Translations under genes and position numbers: made by a program
Origin: Gibbula magus
Taxonomy: Eukaryota; Mollusca; Gastropoda; Trochida; Trochidae
Length of the DNA: 64,000 nt
NCBI GenBank assembly: GCA_936450465.1
Contig: OW388300.1
Location: forward strand, 41,138,358 to 41,202,357
Reading direction: 5' to 3'
Shown: positions 1 to 8,076 of the stretch, piece by piece
Position numbering within the stretch: the stretch's first letter is position 1
Layout: the number at the start of each line of letters is the position of its first letter
The notes under the pieces: model-generated
What the model saw: only the letters and a program-made list of their open reading frames with translations
Told to the model about the DNA's origin: nothing
The model's database searches: none

Positions 1-222
1 GAGTGGCAAGAACGGCGACCAAATCTTGCTAAAGGGGACCTCATTCTTCTAAAGGAAAACCGTTCTCCCAGATAGGCCTGGCCTATGGCACTGGTTGAAC
101 GAGCCTTCCCAAGCGCTGACGGTTTGGTGCGCAAGGTCGAAGTTGCTGTCATCTCTAGGGAAAAACGTGTTAACTACATCCGTCCAATCTCAGACTGTGT
201 AATTCTTTTTTCAGCCCAGTGA
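1..222 (+). pseudogene. 3' end of a BEL/Pao-type retrotransposon polyprotein (DUF5641-like C-terminus)
   Basis: Frame 1 reads WQERRPNLAKGDLILLKEN, then after one in-frame stop (73-75) WPMALVERAFPSADGLVRKVEV, ending at TGA 220-222. The pattern GDL-LL-x-PR-x-W-x-L-x-x-V-P-G/S-x-DG-VR-x-V is that of the C-terminal domain following the integrase in BEL/Pao retrotransposon polyproteins. The element continues to the left of the window. The internal TAG shows that this copy is not functional. A related pol tail from another LTR family is possible but less likely. Confidence 0.7.
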
Positions 223-351
223 CTAACATTCGCTATATCTGAATGACTGTGTAGCACCCACTCTCCTCCAATTTTATCAATGAACTATAAAGTTAAACAT
301 CCATTTTTAGCCACATGGTGATCTTGATATCCATCAACATCAGGAGGGGAG

Positions 352-867
352 TGTGAAGGAACACTCATAAAACTGGCAAAAGCTATAAAACATTTTTTCT
401 AGTCAATGGTTCAGAGGATTTGAACCCAACTCATTAGTTTGTTTTTTACAACTGTCAAGTAGCAGAGGTGGTATGATTAGAGTTATCTCCCTTACGCCCC
501 TTGTTTATAAAAAAAAACCCTCATGGCATCACCATTCAACTATGGCCTTCAATCTCACATAATCCAACAAAATCACAATCATGTAAGTAATTATTCCCCC
601 CATATCATCACTATAAGTTATGTTTCCATCATCTAAAGCATATATCATCCCATATTATTAATTATTTTCTTAAATATTCCCTATTTTTCACCACCTAAGC
701 TGCTTGCCATTCTAATGTTTATTTTCTATTTTTTGCAGTAAATTACCCTCTCCGGAGGTCCTGTAAACAAAAAGAGCCAATAAATCTCTAAAAACTCCAC
801 AATATGCTATAGTGAAATCATTGAGCACAACATAACACACTACTTCTCTATACATACATGTAAAACA
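352..867 (+). repeat. Candidate 3' LTR of the BEL/Pao-like element
   Basis: A purine tract (caggaggggag, 341-351) lies 120 bp after the pol stop and is followed by TGTGAAGG, as expected for a polypurine tract and the TG of an LTR. An AATAAA-like signal occurs near 779-784. The right boundary is a guess at an ACA near 867. Only one LTR is in the window, so no comparison is possible. Confidence 0.25.
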
Positions 868-1799
868 AGGTAAGTGTCGAATTTTGAAATGATGTTCTCA
901 TTTACTGGAAATCACCAATTTTATTCCAACTTTGATTGATATAATAATCGAAGTACTTTATGTAAACGATCCTTTCTATGCCTCTACAACTGCTACTGAT
1001 AAGTGTTTTAATCATGAAGATCGACCCTCAATACCACAACGCATATATTCTTATATATTATAAAGAGTGTATGCATACATGTGGCATGTTTATGTGAATG
1101 AACGTGTATATATTTGTGTTTTTTTACTACTTTTGAATTTCAATATGCTATTCTAGTGATAAGAGTTAAGCCGGTACATTTTTGTTATGGATTGCACACA
1201 TGTATACGCAATGGTATAAGATTTCAATCTACAGAAACATGCAAGGGAAACATTATCACCACTTACCTTATTAAACCAATTATTCAGTCTACATCAAACA
1301 AACCATCCTAAAAATCCTCAGAATCTATATTTTATATCCGTAGACTTCCATTTCTTCAAACATGACACTGTATCATTTCAACGTGGCAGTTTTACGAACG
1401 CATGATTGACTCGCATGATTGACTCGCGCTGCAATGTACAAGCACGGGTATTTCACTTTGCTTGGGTATGTTAGCTTAAAGTCGTTCCGTGTTAACAACA
1501 ATCCCTTTTGTAGAGTTTTACAACGTTTTTGGCATGTTTTGTTTATTTATGAGGGATATTCGTGGGGAAGATTTACCTCTCAAAATGATGCGTTTCTTAT
1601 ATCTTTTTGGTGGTGTTTTTAAATGTATATCCTTAAACGGGATATTATTTCCTTGTACATGTACATGTACATGTATTTTTTTTCAAGGCAGGAAGTATAT
1701 TGTATCATAACAACAGGCAAACTATATAGAACTAGACACTCGATCCAGTTATCTGAAAACAATAAATTCAAGGTTGGCTGAATTTCAACAAAAACATGA
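868..1799. other. No gene recognised
   Basis: AT-rich sequence with only short ORFs that resemble nothing I know. It contains a self-complementary (TACATG)n run at about 1652-1676. Confidence 0.5.
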
Positions 1800-2858
1800 T
1801 TTAAATGAAAATGGCTGAAACTGATACTATGTTAAAACTGCAGAGGGCTTAGTAATAACTTAAAGCGTAAAAAGGTATTTAATTTCCTTAAAAAGAAAAC
1901 AGGAAATATATATTGTTTACAAGATGTACACTTCACATCTGACCAAATTCAGAAGATAAAGGAACAATGGGGATATAATGAATGTTTCATAAGTTGCTTT
2001 AAAAGTAACGCCCGAGGAACAGCCATACTATTCAATAACAACTTCGAGTTTAAGATAATTGATAATACCCTTGACGAGTTTGGAAAGTATGTTGCCCTCA
2101 AATTTTTTGTTAATATGGTAACCTTTACTGTAATCAGTATATATGGGCCTAACGAGGACAATACCGACTTCTATCAAAATATTATTGACATTGTTATGAC
2201 TTATGACAGTGATGAAATAAGTATGTGTTGGGATTGGAACTTGGTTATGAACAAACAATTGGACACATATAACTATAAGCACATCAATAATCCAAAAGCT
2301 AGAGAACAAGTTTTTCAAATGATCATTAAAAGATTTAAAAGATCTGTGGCGTGAACTTAATTACGACACTAAACGTTTCACCTGGCGACAACCGACCCCC
2401 CTTAAACAAGCGAGACTAGATTTTTTCCTGATTCACATGGGCTTCTACCTTCGGTTAATTAAGCGATATATTTCCAAGTATAAACTCTGATCACTCACTG
2501 ATCTCTTTGTCTCTAACATGCTCTACCTAGGCTAGGGGTAAGGGCTTTTGGAAATTTAGTAACTCACTCCTCCAAGATAGAAAGTACATAGACTTAATAA
2601 AAGATACAATAAAATCAACGCTAGACCAATATAAAACATCAGATATTGAAGCAGGCAAATATTCAATCGATGATCAATTATAATGGGAAACACTGCTCCT
2701 CATGATCAGAGGTAAAACAATATATTACTCTTCCACTAAAAAAGAAAATTGTAAACGAGAAAGAAAAACAAATGGAAACTAGGCTTGAACATCTAGAAAG
2801 CGAATTAGACCTAAATGAAGATAAGGATATGAAGCAAAACTTGCTTAATGAAATAAAT
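1800..2858 (+). pseudogene. LINE copy A (Tx1/L1-like), 5' part: APE endonuclease domain, decayed
   Basis: Conceptual translation is collinear with the intact LINE ORF at 46097-49921: IYCLQDVHFTSDQ near 1910, CFKSNARGTAILFN near 1996, ISIYGPNEDNTDFY near 2137, then CWDWNLVMN and NNPKAREQVF near 2226-2310. The equivalent of the GDWN motif reads WDWN and there are several frameshifts and stops, so it is a dead copy. It breaks at 2858 where a DNA transposon is inserted and resumes at 6946. Its beginning near 1800 is approximate. Confidence 0.85.
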
Positions 2859-2891
2859 GAATGGGTCGGGGCAACAAGTTGATAACCCACA
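2859..2891 (+). repeat. Left terminal inverted repeat of the Sola-like transposon
   Basis: Thirty-three bases, 32 of them identical to the reverse complement of 6909-6941; the mismatch is at 2865. The inner part ends in GATAACCCACA, a motif that recurs inside the element. Confidence 0.9.
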
Positions 2892-3084
2892 AAAAGTTAC
2901 TTTTGAGAAAATCAAGTTTAAAATTTTGAACATTGACGTAAAATCCCTAAATGCGAATATTTTTAATTTGAATGGCTTTTTATGTTTACTGGGACGCATT
3001 TTATTCTACAAAAAAGATTTAAGCGATTTTGTAAACACGAAACGTCAATTTACTGCAATTAAAAACACTAGTGCAGAAAAAAAA

Positions 3085-3103
3085 TGTGGGTTATCATGTT
3101 TTT
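3085..3103 (+). repeat. Subterminal inverted repeat, left copy
   Basis: TGTGGGTTATCATGTTTTT is the exact reverse complement of 6539-6557 and shares TGTGGGTTATCA with the inner TIR end. Another related copy is near 3159-3166 (caacccac). Such repeats are typical transposase-binding sites; that role is inferred. Confidence 0.75.
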
Positions 3104-3350
3104 GATAAAATGAGTTTGTCATGTTCTTGCCTAAATGATGGTATTCGAGGGATTGTCAACCCACAACAGGCCTGTATTCATTCATATTCATTAAAGAAAT
3201 ACAAAGTTTGAAGTTGAATTTGACTTTTATTCACAATATTTGGAACACTTCAATAAACAGAACAATAACACTAAAAAATAGCAAAAGATTTGTGAAGCTG
3301 AAATGATAAACCTTAAAGGGGAAAATCTTCCATAAAACCATACCATTCTT

Positions 3351-3668
3351 AAGGCAGGAACTCGAACATCAAAAGCAGTTTCATTGCTAACAGTTTGCTT
3401 GGCACTGAAGCCTGTCTGGACAAAGAGAACGCCTCAGTTATTCAAATTTATCTAACAACAACATTTTTAAGGCAGGAACTCGAACATGAAAAGCAAGTTC
3501 ATTGCTAAAAGTTTGCTTGCCACTGAAGCCTGTCTGGACAAAGAGAACGCCTCAGTTATTCAAATTTATCTAACAACAACATTTTTAAGGCAGGAACTCG
3601 AACATGAAAAGCAAGTTCATTGCTAACAGTTTGCTTGCCACTGAAGCCTGTCTGGACAAAGAACACAT
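3351..3668. repeat. 118-bp tandem repeat, 2.7 units, in the transposon 3' flank
   Basis: Units start at 3351, 3469 and 3587 with aaggcaggaactcgaacat and are nearly identical. The array ends four bases before the transposase stop codon, so it forms the region just downstream of the gene. Confidence 0.9.
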
Positions 3669-3670
3669 CA

Positions 3671-3676
3671 TTTATT
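3671..3676 (-). terminator. AATAAA polyadenylation signal overlapping the transposase stop codon
   Basis: On the minus strand the last codons read ATT GAA TAA ATG, so the TAA stop (3672-3674) lies inside AATAAA. This suggests a very short 3' UTR, mostly made of the 118-bp repeat. Confidence 0.5.
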
Positions 3677-5489
3677 CAATAGATCCACTGTCAGAGTCTG
3701 ACTCTGTTTGTCCAGCAGACTTCAGGCGGGAGTAGAAGCCATGGTGCATAGGTGGAATGTAGGTAATAAGAGACCTGACATCTGCAACTTTCAGTTGATC
3801 AAGTTCCCTCGGACCACTGTATTTGAGGGGGAGCGTAGAAGTGGCAATGTCGGTTTTCCGTCTGCCACGTTTGTTCACAGTGACAGTATCCCAAACATCT
3901 GTGTTGAAGGATGAACTGATTTCAATGAGCCCAAATGCTTCACCCGAGAGAATACGGAATCTGACGCCATTTTTGAAGTTGGCTGGATTGCCATCTACAG
4001 TCTTTGTCCTCACAGTGAAGAACTGCTTCAATGAGCTGAGTTTGCGGAAGTCATCCATTTTCATTTCTGTTACACTCAGCTTTTCTGATGATTTGGCAAT
4101 GATCTGTCGCCAGTTCTCTGGTGTAAAGACATATTGAACCCTGCGGCGCACGTGATTCTCTATATGTGCAAAATCTCTATCAGAAGGAAGCATGCTGTGA
4201 CCACTCAATGGGAAATGGTGCTCAACTTGATCAAATCTGCCGCATGCTATGAAGAACAGCCAAAGAAACTGGATATTCCAGTTTTTGTTCTGGCCTGCGC
4301 AGTTATCAGATATAGCCACAAGTGTGCCACCTCGGATATTGTGGTCCTCAATGTGTTTCTTCAAACAGCTACCAATTTCTTCTGATCCACGTGAAGCAAC
4401 AGTCTCATCCCACACATAGCAGAATCCTTGATCAGTTTTGCAGTCGTGGATGTTCAGATTATATGTCCATATCTTGCGTTTGTAAAAACATGGACCAGTT
4501 GATAGTTTTGGCGTTGGTAATGTTTGTTGCAGATCAAATGTTATCACATGTCTTGGAGTTTCAGAAGCTTTTGCTTGTGCAGCCTGAACTTTGATGTTCT
4601 CTTGACCAGCTTCCGCTTTCCGGTGATGAAGCTCCTTTTGCTTTTCAAGGGTGGCAACTTTGGCATCATCTTGTTCTGTTTTGGCTTGAATGATGTTAAT
4701 GTCAAATTCATCACATGTTTTGCATGTGTCGCTCTTGGGGGTTTTGAAGCCAATATTGAAGTCTTCAACAAAGATCCGACGATATTTGTCACTGGAAACA
4801 GGCGTAATTGAATTGTTGACACAATACACATTCTTGTAATCCTGGAAACATGATTCAATTGTGTACTCGAGGCTCATGTACGTTTTGTTTGGATTGGATT
4901 TTCTGCTGTAATGACTTGTGTATGTTGGAAGGTTTCTAATGTGCTGTTTCACATGCTCTACCATGTCATGGGAATATGCATTAGGGCGAGTGTTATGCTT
5001 TCCACGTTTATCCATCACGGGAGATAGATTACCTTCTCTAATTGTTTTTACAATCCTATCAACTCTGCCTCTATTCTGCTGAAGCCCGTGCATGGACAAG
5101 AAGGCTTGTTTACAAATTTTGACTCGGCCACCACTGCCCTGGACTGTATAAACAACTGAACAATTGCGTTTCGTTTGCTCGTTTGGTGCAGCATACCTCC
5201 GCTTCACATTAGACACCTCACAACATCCATACAGATAGGAATTTTGATTGTCTCTGCTAGCTAAGCTCCAGAAACCATCAAATATCTGCTTCACATTTTC
5301 ATTTCCAACTTCATCAAAACATTTCAACGAACATTTGCATTCTGGCCCAACATGTTTAGGTTCAATGGTCTTTCCTGCTCTTGAAGTGTGGCTTTCACCT
5401 TTATCCTTCTTCTGCTTGTTGATGTCTCTAACCTTTTTATTTCTTTTTCGTTTTCTTGATGTCTTCTGGGGCTCAGCTTTCCCAGGAAC
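3672..5489 (-). CDS. DDD/E transposase, main exon (Sola-like)
   Basis: This open frame of 605 codons starts at the splice acceptor tttgtAG|GTTCCTGGG (AG at 5490-5491), in phase 0 with exon 1 (6602-6733); together they give a 649-residue protein. The N-terminal part of this exon has a basic nuclear-localisation-like stretch (KTSRKRKRNKK), then a Cys-rich CKC-x3-C segment and CKTC near residue 255 of the joined protein. The catalytic acidic candidates are D in VITFDLQQ (residue ~363), D in ISDNCAGQNKN (~439) and the acidic cluster PSDRDFAHIE (~481-488). There are no stops in the exon, so this copy may be recent. It probably catalyses cut-and-paste transposition of the enclosing TIR element in the nucleus. 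The Sola assignment rests on the 4-bp duplication and the DDD motif layout. The first in-frame ATG inside the exon is at 5327, but the upstream in-frame sequence and acceptor argue that it is not the true start. Confidence 0.8.
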   Translation of the reverse strand, partial: VPGKAEPQKTSRKRKRNKKVRDINKQKKDKGESHTSRAGKTIEPKHVGPECKCSLKCFDEVGNENVKQIFDGFWSLASRDNQNSYLYGCCEVSNVKRRYAAPNEQTKRNCSVVYTVQGSGGRVKICKQAFLSMHGLQQNRGRVDRIVKTIREGNLSPVMDKRGKHNTRPNAYSHDMVEHVKQHIRNLPTYTSHYSRKSNPNKTYMSLEYTIESCFQDYKNVYCVNNSITPVSSDKYRRIFVEDFNIGFKTPKSDTCKTCDEFDINIIQAKTEQDDAKVATLEKQKELHHRKAEAGQENIKVQAAQAKASETPRHVITFDLQQTLPTPKLSTGPCFYKRKIWTYNLNIHDCKTDQGFCYVWDETVASRGSEEIGSCLKKHIEDHNIRGGTLVAISDNCAGQNKNWNIQFLWLFFIACGRFDQVEHHFPLSGHSMLPSDRDFAHIENHVRRRVQYVFTPENWRQIIAKSSEKLSVTEMKMDDFRKLSSLKQFFTVRTKTVDGNPANFKNGVRFRILSGEAFGLIEISSSFNTDVWDTVTVNKRGRRKTDIATSTLPLKYSGPRELDQLKVADVRSLITYIPPMHHGFYSRLKSAGQTESDSDSGSIE

Positions 5490-6200
5490 CTACAAATCCA
5501 GAATATTGAAGATAGTTACATCACAATCAACATAAGTGTTCTTCAGATATCTGAGGTTATCTCTCGAACTTCTTGGCTCCAGATTAACCACAACTGACAT
5601 ATCAGAATTAGAGCCAATGTCTAGAAGAAATTTCAGTTGATTGAGTGTAAAGTTAATTCCAGCTGCATCAAAATGTAGGAGACCTGGTGGAAACACTTGG
5701 CAAAGATCCTCCGACTTAGCCTCTGTGAAACTGACATACAGGAAATCAAGTTTCCAGCAACATCTTAAGAGCAAAAATTCCCTGCTTGTAAGAAATTTAC
5801 ATTCACTTAAATTCAGAATTTTCAAATCAGGCATCTTGCATAGAAATCCAAGGGAACTGATTGGTACACATGTCAAATCCAGAGTGTGTAAATGTATTGA
5901 CTTCAAAAGCTTAAAGCTTAAAATGTCACTGACCAATGTTTCAGGAAACAGAAATCGTGAGTAGGGTATTTCAAAATACTTGAAACAATGTGAATGTTTC
6001 ATGATCCTAGATAACTGCTTTGATTCAAATTCCAAAACATCCACTGGAAAATCCTCAAAATGACTCCATAATAGGCTGTTACTGTTGACAATAACATTTA
6101 GAGATTTACAGACTCGCACAACAGACTGAATCAGTTCACTTGTTGGCAGATATCGGAGAATCATGACAATAATTTCCTCCGGCAGGTGAAGAAATCCAAC
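5490..6200 (-). CDS. F-box/leucine-rich-repeat exon carried by the transposon
   Basis: An open exon of 236 codons plus stop runs from the acceptor tttttcccAG|GTTGGATTTC (AG at 6201-6202). It is in phase 0 with exon 1, for a 280-residue product. It starts with an F-box (LPEEIIVMILRYLP, then VCKSLNV and SLLWSHF, residues ~50-95 of the joined product), followed by LRR-like strands such as LDLTCVPISSLG and LKILNLSECKFLT (residues ~150-215). F-box proteins normally bind SKP1 and bring substrates to SCF ubiquitin ligases. A role here in controlling host factors or transposase is speculation. Its stop codon TAG (5490-5492) overlaps the splice acceptor AG of the transposase exon, so the two products must come from alternative splicing. 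The frame is uninterrupted. Confidence 0.7.
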   Translation of the reverse strand, partial: VGFLHLPEEIIVMILRYLPTSELIQSVVRVCKSLNVIVNSNSLLWSHFEDFPVDVLEFESKQLSRIMKHSHCFKYFEIPYSRFLFPETLVSDILSFKLLKSIHLHTLDLTCVPISSLGFLCKMPDLKILNLSECKFLTSREFLLLRCCWKLDFLYVSFTEAKSEDLCQVFPPGLLHFDAAGINFTLNQLKFLLDIGSNSDMSVVVNLEPRSSRDNLRYLKNTYVDCDVTIFNILDL

Positions 6201-6538
6201 CTGGGAAAAACAAAAGAAATTTGATAATAATTGAAAGGAAATTGATTTCGAAATTAAAACGAATTAAATCATGAAAATCAAGTTGAGACATCAATGTCTA
6301 ACGCAATCAGTTGATGATAACCATCAATTTTTGGACGGTGCACTTGTATGAAGAATGTGATAACCCCATTTTTCTAATATATCTTAAAAATTTGGGCCAC
6401 AAGCAACAAAATAACTTTGGAAATGTATTCTTTCAACTTCACTCAGTATTTCCATATACCTGAAAATAAGCAATGAGCTTTGATTTCGTAGTTTGGAAGA
6501 ATGTGGAATACCAAATTTACTGAAATGAAAACTTTGGC

Positions 6539-6557
6539 AAAAACATGATAACCCACA
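6539..6557 (-). repeat. Subterminal inverted repeat, right copy
   Basis: Exact 19-bp reverse complement of 3085-3103. It lies in the intron after exon 1 of the transposon gene, about 40 bp beyond the donor site. Confidence 0.75.
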
Positions 6558-6601
6558 TAAAGTAAACAAAAGGGGGAAACAATGCCTTTTTGAGAACTTA
6601 C

Positions 6602-6733
6602 ATCATCAGAACTGTCGGATTTTGGTTCCTTCCTTGGTTGCCGATAAGTAGGGTCACTTGTGCTGTCATCATCCTCCGTTAGTGCTTCCAAATCTCTCAA
6701 AACATCCTCTTCTGAGAGCACGCTCGACGCCAT
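6602..6733 (-). CDS. Shared first coding exon of the transposon gene
   Basis: Forty-four codons starting MASSVLSEEDVLRDLEALTE and ending in an acidic SDSSDD just before a consensus donor GTAAGT (6596-6601). The exon ends in phase 0, which fits both the F-box exon acceptor (6201-6202, 401-bp intron) and the transposase acceptor (5490-5491, 1112-bp intron). An in-frame ATG six codons upstream (6751) is possible, but the one at 6733 has the better Kozak context (gccATGg-like GCGTCG). The acidic helix may serve as an interaction tag common to both products. Confidence 0.65.
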
Positions 6734-6908
6734 CTTTTTGTGGCTTATCACTGTTTTGCCAAAATGCCCAAGCAGGAATGTGCTTTATCCTAAATATGGC
6801 AATGATGCAACTCATCTGCCATTGATGTAAGGGGAGCCTACTCACTAAAATATGGTAAAGTGACTGTTTGCAACCCACAAAATATTACTATCTAAAAAAA
6901 TCATGATG

Positions 6909-6941
6909 TGTGGGTTATCAACTTGTTGCCCCGAGCCATTC
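6909..6941 (-). repeat. Right terminal inverted repeat of the Sola-like transposon
   Basis: Mirror of 2859-2891 with one mismatch. It is followed directly by AAAT (6942-6945), the second copy of the target duplication. Confidence 0.9.
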
Positions 6942-6945
6942 AAAT

Positions 6946-7061
6946 GTTCTAAAGCATGACCTTGATGCAATTGCCAATCACAAGATTAACGGAATTCTAC
7001 TACGGTCTTAAACAAATTGGGTCGAAAAAGGTGAAAAACCAACCTAATATTTTTATGCCCC
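6946..7061 (+). pseudogene. LINE copy A, short middle segment
   Basis: This is the stretch between the two insertions. It reads approximately ITRLTEFYYGLKQIGSKKVK, then NQPNIF, and corresponds to the GVIIRSKCEWKEKGEKPTKYF stretch of the intact LINE. It is too short to be useful alone, but its position proves that both flanking inserts lie within one LINE copy. Confidence 0.6.
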
Positions 7062-8076
7062 CGAATCGAAGATTCCGGGGTATATTGTTTTTCACCTGTC
7101 CGTCTGTCTGTCTGTTTGTCCACAAAAACTTTAACCTTGGCCATAACTTTGGATTGCGAAGAGCTAGGGCTGTCATACTTGGCATGTGGATACCTTGTGA
7201 TGAGACCTTTGAGATGAGGTCATCATATTTGACCTTGTGACCTTGACCTTGCCGCAATTGACATTTTCAGAAAACTGTAACCTTGGTCATAACTTAAGAT
7301 TGCTCAGAGCTAGAGCTTTCATAGTTGGCATGTGCATACCTTGTGATGAGACCTTCAGATGAGGTCATCATATTTCACCTTGTGACCTTGACCTTGCCGC
7401 AGTCGATATCTTCAGTAAACTTTAACCTTGGCCATAACTTTAGATTGATCAAAGCTACGGCTTTTATACTTGGCATGTGCATACCTAATAATGAGACCTT
7501 TCAGATGAGGTCATCATATTTGACCTTGTGACCTTGACCTTGCCGCAGTGGACAATATTTAGAAAACGTTAACCTTGGCCATAACTTTGGATTGCTCATA
7601 GCGACGGCTTTCATACTTGGCATGTTCATACCTAATGATGAGACCTTCAGATGAGGTCATCATATTTGACCTTGTGACCTTGAACTTGCCGCAGTGGACA
7701 TCTTCAGTAAACTTTAACCTTGGCCATAACTTTAGATTGCTCAGAGCTACGGCTTTCATACTTGGCATGTGCATACCTTGTGATGAGACCTTTCAGATGA
7801 GGTCATCATATTTGACCTTATGACATTGAACTTGCCGCAGTGGACATCTTCAGTAAACTTTAACTTTGGCCATAACTTTAGATTGCTCAGAGCTACGGCT
7901 TTCATACTTGGCATGTGCATACCTTGTGATGAGACCTTTCAGATGAGGTCATCATATTTGACCTTGTGACCTTGACCTTGCCGCAGTGGACAATATTCAG
8001 AAAACTTTAACCTTGGCCATAACTTTGGTATATCCGGGGGCATCCGTGTTTAACAAACACATCTTGTTTAAAGCCA
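7062..8076. mobile_element. Non-autonomous element with 146-bp internal tandem repeats, inserted in LINE copy A
   Basis: It begins with an imperfect palindrome (cccccgaatcgaagattccgggg, 7064-7082 region) and a gtctgtctgtctg run. Then come about 6.3 tandem units of ~146 bp, each starting aactttaaccttggccataac and containing ttgaccttgtgaccttgacc, at about 7125, 7271, 7416, 7562, 7708, 7854 and 8000. It ends tatccgggggcatccgtg...aacacatcttgtt. I recognise this head/tail/repeat design as a common dispersed element of marine invertebrates. It encodes no protein; short ORFs inside are products of the repeat. LINE sequence resumes after it. Confidence 0.75.

Larger units (their letters stand above)
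2859..6941 (-). mobile_element. 4083-bp DNA transposon (Sola-like) inserted in LINE copy A
   Basis: It is bounded by 33-bp TIRs (2859-2891 and 6909-6941, one mismatch) starting GAATGGSTCGGGGCAACAAG. It is flanked by the 4-bp direct repeat AAAT (2855-2858 and 6942-6945). Removing the element and one AAAT restores the LINE sequence (ataaat|gttcta) in line with the LINE homolog elsewhere in the window. It contains a minus-strand gene with a transposase exon, an alternative F-box/LRR exon and a shared first exon. Four-bp duplications and a DDD-type transposase are known for the Sola superfamily; assignment to Sola is inference from memory of those traits and has not been tested by a search. Confidence 0.85.

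Noticed and set aside
3708..4811. Plus-strand ORFs opposite the transposase
   Set aside because: Antisense shadows of the conserved minus-strand transposase exon.
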